A stretch of DNA of 64,000 bases from Orobanche coerulescens. Lineage: Eukaryota; Streptophyta; Magnoliopsida; Lamiales; Orobanchaceae. The DNA lies in contig CM065814.1 in assembly GCA_033398695.1 (NCBI GenBank), positions 106,456,501 to 106,520,500 of the forward strand. The letters run 5' to 3'. A program made the translations under genes and the position numbers. Positions 61,503-64,000 of the stretch are shown piece after piece. The first letter of the stretch is position 1. Every line of letters starts with the position of its first letter. The notes beneath the pieces were generated by a model. The model made no database searches, had not been told where the DNA came from, and saw only the letters and a program-made list of their open reading frames with translations.

Positions 61503-63571
61503 TGTAACACCCCAAATCACAAATGGGACATTACACGCCGTAGAACCTCCATGAGGTCTACCAGGCTAACACATAACACACCAACTGAATATGAAATCAC
61601 ATAAGACACAATCATCAAGTAAAATAGGGCCTTGGCCTCGGCCAAAACATTTTAATCCAGTAACGAAAAATGTAACTACAGTAAATCCATTGCCCACGCA
61701 GGGTACTTTAACCAATAAAGAAAAATAAAAAGGACTCGAGCCTCATCATCATGCCAGACCATCCTTTGCTTGCGCATCCCGTGCCGGCTCCTCAGCTCGG
61801 CCAGTACCTGAAATGCATAAGACGCATTTCCCCCATTTAAGGGGTTAGCATTCGAATAGCTAGTGCAAGTACACAATTACACAACATTATATACATACGA
61901 GATTCAACGCAAACAAACCATTTAGGAAAAACATTTGAAATCAATATTCCGGAATATCACATTTACATCAAAACAGTATATCATCAAGTTTTCCACATCA
62001 CAAATATCCACGCTTGGTAACTCGCGACCGTACCCATTAGTATCGGTCCCCAGAGGTCCCTTCAAACCGTCCCCAGGTGAGAAACCACTTCCGCGGTCGT
62101 ACCTATTAGTATCGGCCCCCAGAGGTCCTGTCGAACTGTCCCCAGGTGGAAGAACATCAACACACGCACCCAAGTCTACTTCCGTGGCCGTACCCATTAG
62201 TACCGGCCCCCAGAGGTCACATGCCATCCCCAGGTGGAAGAGCAACAATCACATTCGTTCAATAATACCATTTACATCATTCGCATCAAAATCATACACA
62301 CATAACGGAATGTAATACATGTACTTGCCTTGGATAATACGAGGCGAAGAAAACGATGGAAGGAAAAGGTTTCGGTCCGAACAATCTTCACAAATCCGAT
62401 CCTAACAACAATAGAGACTCAATCAACTACAATTCCACTGAGAAATCACGAATTAATCGGCGTTCTTCCCTAAGGGACAATACGCCGAACACTACGGAGG
62501 CATAAGGTTCAAATTCGATCAACGAAGGGAAAAACTTGGAATTGATCCACTAAAGTTCTAGGAAAACATAACACCACGATTACCCAACTATAATTCATCA
62601 TCAATCGAAGCAAAAACGAAAGGAAAAATGAATAATAGCCAAGAACCCTAAAACTAGGTATAATGTCCAATTAACTCAATTCAACGATGGAATGATGGAA
62701 GGAAGATGATTGATTCGTGTTAGAATGTCCAATTCCGAGTTATAAGATGCTAGAATGCAATATCCGGATGAAATCGCCCAAAATCATGATGAAAGAGTGG
62801 AGAGCCGAGAGGAATGGTGAAAATGGGGTTAAAATCTGTGTCTGTCCTATTTATACTGGACAGAACACGGCGCAACAAACGGCCCAAATGGCGCCGTGTT
62901 CAGCGCCGTATTGCGGGTCAGGGGGTGACCCCTGTGCGACACGGCGCACAGACACGGCGCAAAATGCCGCGGGTCTTGCGCCGTTTCGCAAGGCAGCGGG
63001 CACCACTGGGCAACACGGCGCAGAATGCCGCGGGTCTTGCGCCGTTTTGCACAGGTTAGGCCAGACAGCCTCTTGACACAAGACGACGCTACCAAAACGG
63101 AAAAAGACGATAAACCAAAACACGATATGCCGACCCAACGGTCCGAGAAAATTACATGCAACGAGAAACAATATCCAATAACCTGAAACGGTCCGAGGTA
63201 CACAACCAAAATCGAACAAGGAAAAAAAAATCCCTAAACTTATGGGAAATTACGAAACGGCCCAAACGTCCGAAAATCACGATACAACGTCGGATTAACA
63301 ATCCGAAACTCACAACATGCTCCACTCAACCATACGAACTCATGTAAATAGGAAGATGACGAAATCGAACGAGTTTTATGAGAATCAAATACACATGCGA
63401 TAAAATATAACTCAAGATGAAAATACGTAAAAACATCATCGAAACTCGTCCAAACGGAGAAACTCCAAGAACAAAATAGATTCAGAATTCCAAAACAGTG
63501 TCAAGCGAGTTGTCCGAATCGAACATACACCAAAAATAGAAATACCAAAAGTAGAAAACACGGATATTACA
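61503..63571 (-). repeat. Complete LTR of gypsy C, shared by two internal regions
   Basis: It runs TGTAACACCCCAAATCACAA to CACGGATATTACA, 2,069 bp. It contains a minisatellite at about 62027-62235, a TATA-type box on the minus strand (about 62848-62856) and GGCGC/GCGCC dyads (62860-63050). To its left is the primer site of element C. To its right is a polypurine tract and integrase of another copy, so it acts as 5' LTR of one and 3' LTR of the other. Confidence 0.92.
62855..63050 (-). promoter_or_regulatory. LTR C promoter region with ACGGCGC dyads
   Basis: Upstream of the minus-strand TATA box are inverted copies of GAACACGGCGC and GCGCCGTGTTC, and several ACACGGCGCA / TGCGCCGT motifs. The arrangement corresponds to the arrays in LTRs A and B with a different motif. 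Confidence 0.5.
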
Positions 63572-63590
63572 TTCTCTCCCCCTAAAAATA
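63572..63590 (-). other. Polypurine tract of the neighbouring C copy
   Basis: On the minus strand TTTTTAGGGGGAGAGAA precedes the LTR start TGTAATATCCG. This is an intact-looking polypurine tract, evidence that the sequence to the right is a 3' end of an element. Confidence 0.85.
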
Positions 63591-63606
63591 AGTTTCGTCC
63601 CGAAAC

Positions 63607-64000
63607 TTACAACGCGAATAACTCGGGGTATCTCGACCTCATACTCTCTTCCGTCTCCCACGTGGCTTCCTCGGATCCATGCCTCGACCATTGCACTTTA
63701 ACCAAAGGAATCGTTTTGTGCCAGAGTTGCTTCACCCGACGCTCTAAGATTTGAATCGGCCTCTCCTCGAAGGTAATGTCGGGCCCCAACTCGATCTCTC
63801 CAAAATCGATAATATGGCTAGGGTCCGGTACGTACTTCCTAAGCTGGGAAACATGAAATACGTTATGCACGTGGCTCAGGGACGACGGCAAGCCTAACCG
63901 ATATTCAAGCTCTACAACTCTCTCTAGAACCTCGAATGGCCCAATAAATCTCGGACTAGGATTACCCTTCCGATCGAAGCGGTAAACTCCCTGTGTCGGC
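63607..64000 (-). CDS. Integrase C-terminus with chromodomain of a second gypsy C copy (continues beyond the window)
   Basis: It is open from the window edge: RFIGPFEVLERVVELEYRLG, FHVSQLRKYVPDPSH, EERPIQILERRVKQL and VKVQWSRHGSEEATWETEES, YPELF, stop at 63607-63609. The chromodomain Trp is kept. This is the sequence that is missing from the C copy at 56942-57670; where they overlap (63948-64000 versus 56968-57020) the two are almost identical. No stop is seen in the visible part. Confidence 0.88.
   Translation of the reverse strand, partial: PTQGVYRFDRKGNPSPRFIGPFEVLERVVELEYRLGLPSSLSHVHNVFHVSQLRKYVPDPSHIIDFGEIELGPDITFEERPIQILERRVKQLWHKTIPLVKVQWSRHGSEEATWETEESMRSRYPELFAL

Larger units (their letters stand above)
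45062..63571 (-). mobile_element. Ty3/gypsy retrotransposon C (chromovirus), interrupted by element B
   Basis: The left LTR begins at 45062, is interrupted by element B (46468-56593), resumes at 56594 and is cut short near 56967. The minus-strand internal region 56968-61502 codes for integrase, RNase H, RT, protease and gag in gypsy order. The right LTR is 61503-63571. A deletion removed the start of the left LTR's U3, the polypurine tract and the chromodomain end of integrase. Stops interrupt the pol frame. It inserted into the exon at 45003-45061. Confidence 0.9.

Overview
The window looks like repeat-dense, probably heterochromatic, nuclear DNA of a flowering plant, most likely a eudicot. 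The evidence is plant chromovirus-type Ty3/gypsy elements with a C-terminal chromodomain, Ty1/copia, CACTA, hAT, Stowaway and MULE elements, a 5S-derived (Cassandra-like) sequence, tRNA-derived SINEs, and captured pieces that read as a plastid-type class I fructose-bisphosphate aldolase. No bacterial gene organisation, CRISPR or complete RNA gene is visible. The species cannot be fixed from the sequence.

Layout. (1) 1-18650: one old Ty1/copia element on the + strand whose pol is cut by three later insertions: a complete Ty3/gypsy element 'A' (84-9146, TSD ATAAC), a CACTA transposon carrying host-gene fragments (9470-15275, TSD GGT), and an ORF1-type LINE/retroposon (16848-17790, 15-bp TSD). 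(2) 18671-28190: a second, truncated gypsy element 'E' (minus strand). It is cut on the left by a truncated LTR of family 'B' and contains a 5S-rRNA-derived insertion. (3) 28190-30312: a GC-rich minisatellite. (4) 30321-34408: an internally deleted hAT element (8-bp TSD) that itself carries a solo gypsy LTR 'D' (TSD TACAT). (5) 34473-about 37300: a CACTA-type element with many TTTAGCCGACGAC subterminal repeats and a TNP2-type transposase remnant. (6) 37303-38345: the only plausible resident host gene, an 80-residue secreted peptide precursor ending in a CLE-like RLAPGGP motif. (7) 38683-43712: small DNA transposons and a SINE, including a foldback element with MULE-type 10-bp TSD nested in a Stowaway MITE, and a short hAT MITE with perfect 8-bp TSD. 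(8) 43987-45061: LTR scrap, a palindrome-rich element with a tRNA-like hairpin, and an acidic terminal exon. (9) 45062-64000: gypsy element 'C' (minus strand), whose left LTR is split by a full gypsy element 'B' (46468-56593, + strand, TSD GCCGT). The right LTR of C is followed directly by the 3' end of another C copy, so two units appear to share one LTR.

How the parts relate. All autonomous coding regions are damaged by stops, frameshifts or active-site changes, so this is a graveyard with a readable order of events: copia before A, CACTA and LINE; C before B; hAT before solo LTR D; Stowaway before the foldback element. The four gypsy LTR families A, B, C and D share an architecture. Each has an array of short dyad-symmetric motifs just upstream of the TATA box, and A, C and D also have a short minisatellite in the R/U5 half. 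The motif sequence differs from family to family. This is the most coherent unexplained pattern in the window. The second is the Pack-CACTA with aldolase fragments and an unidentified gene fragment.
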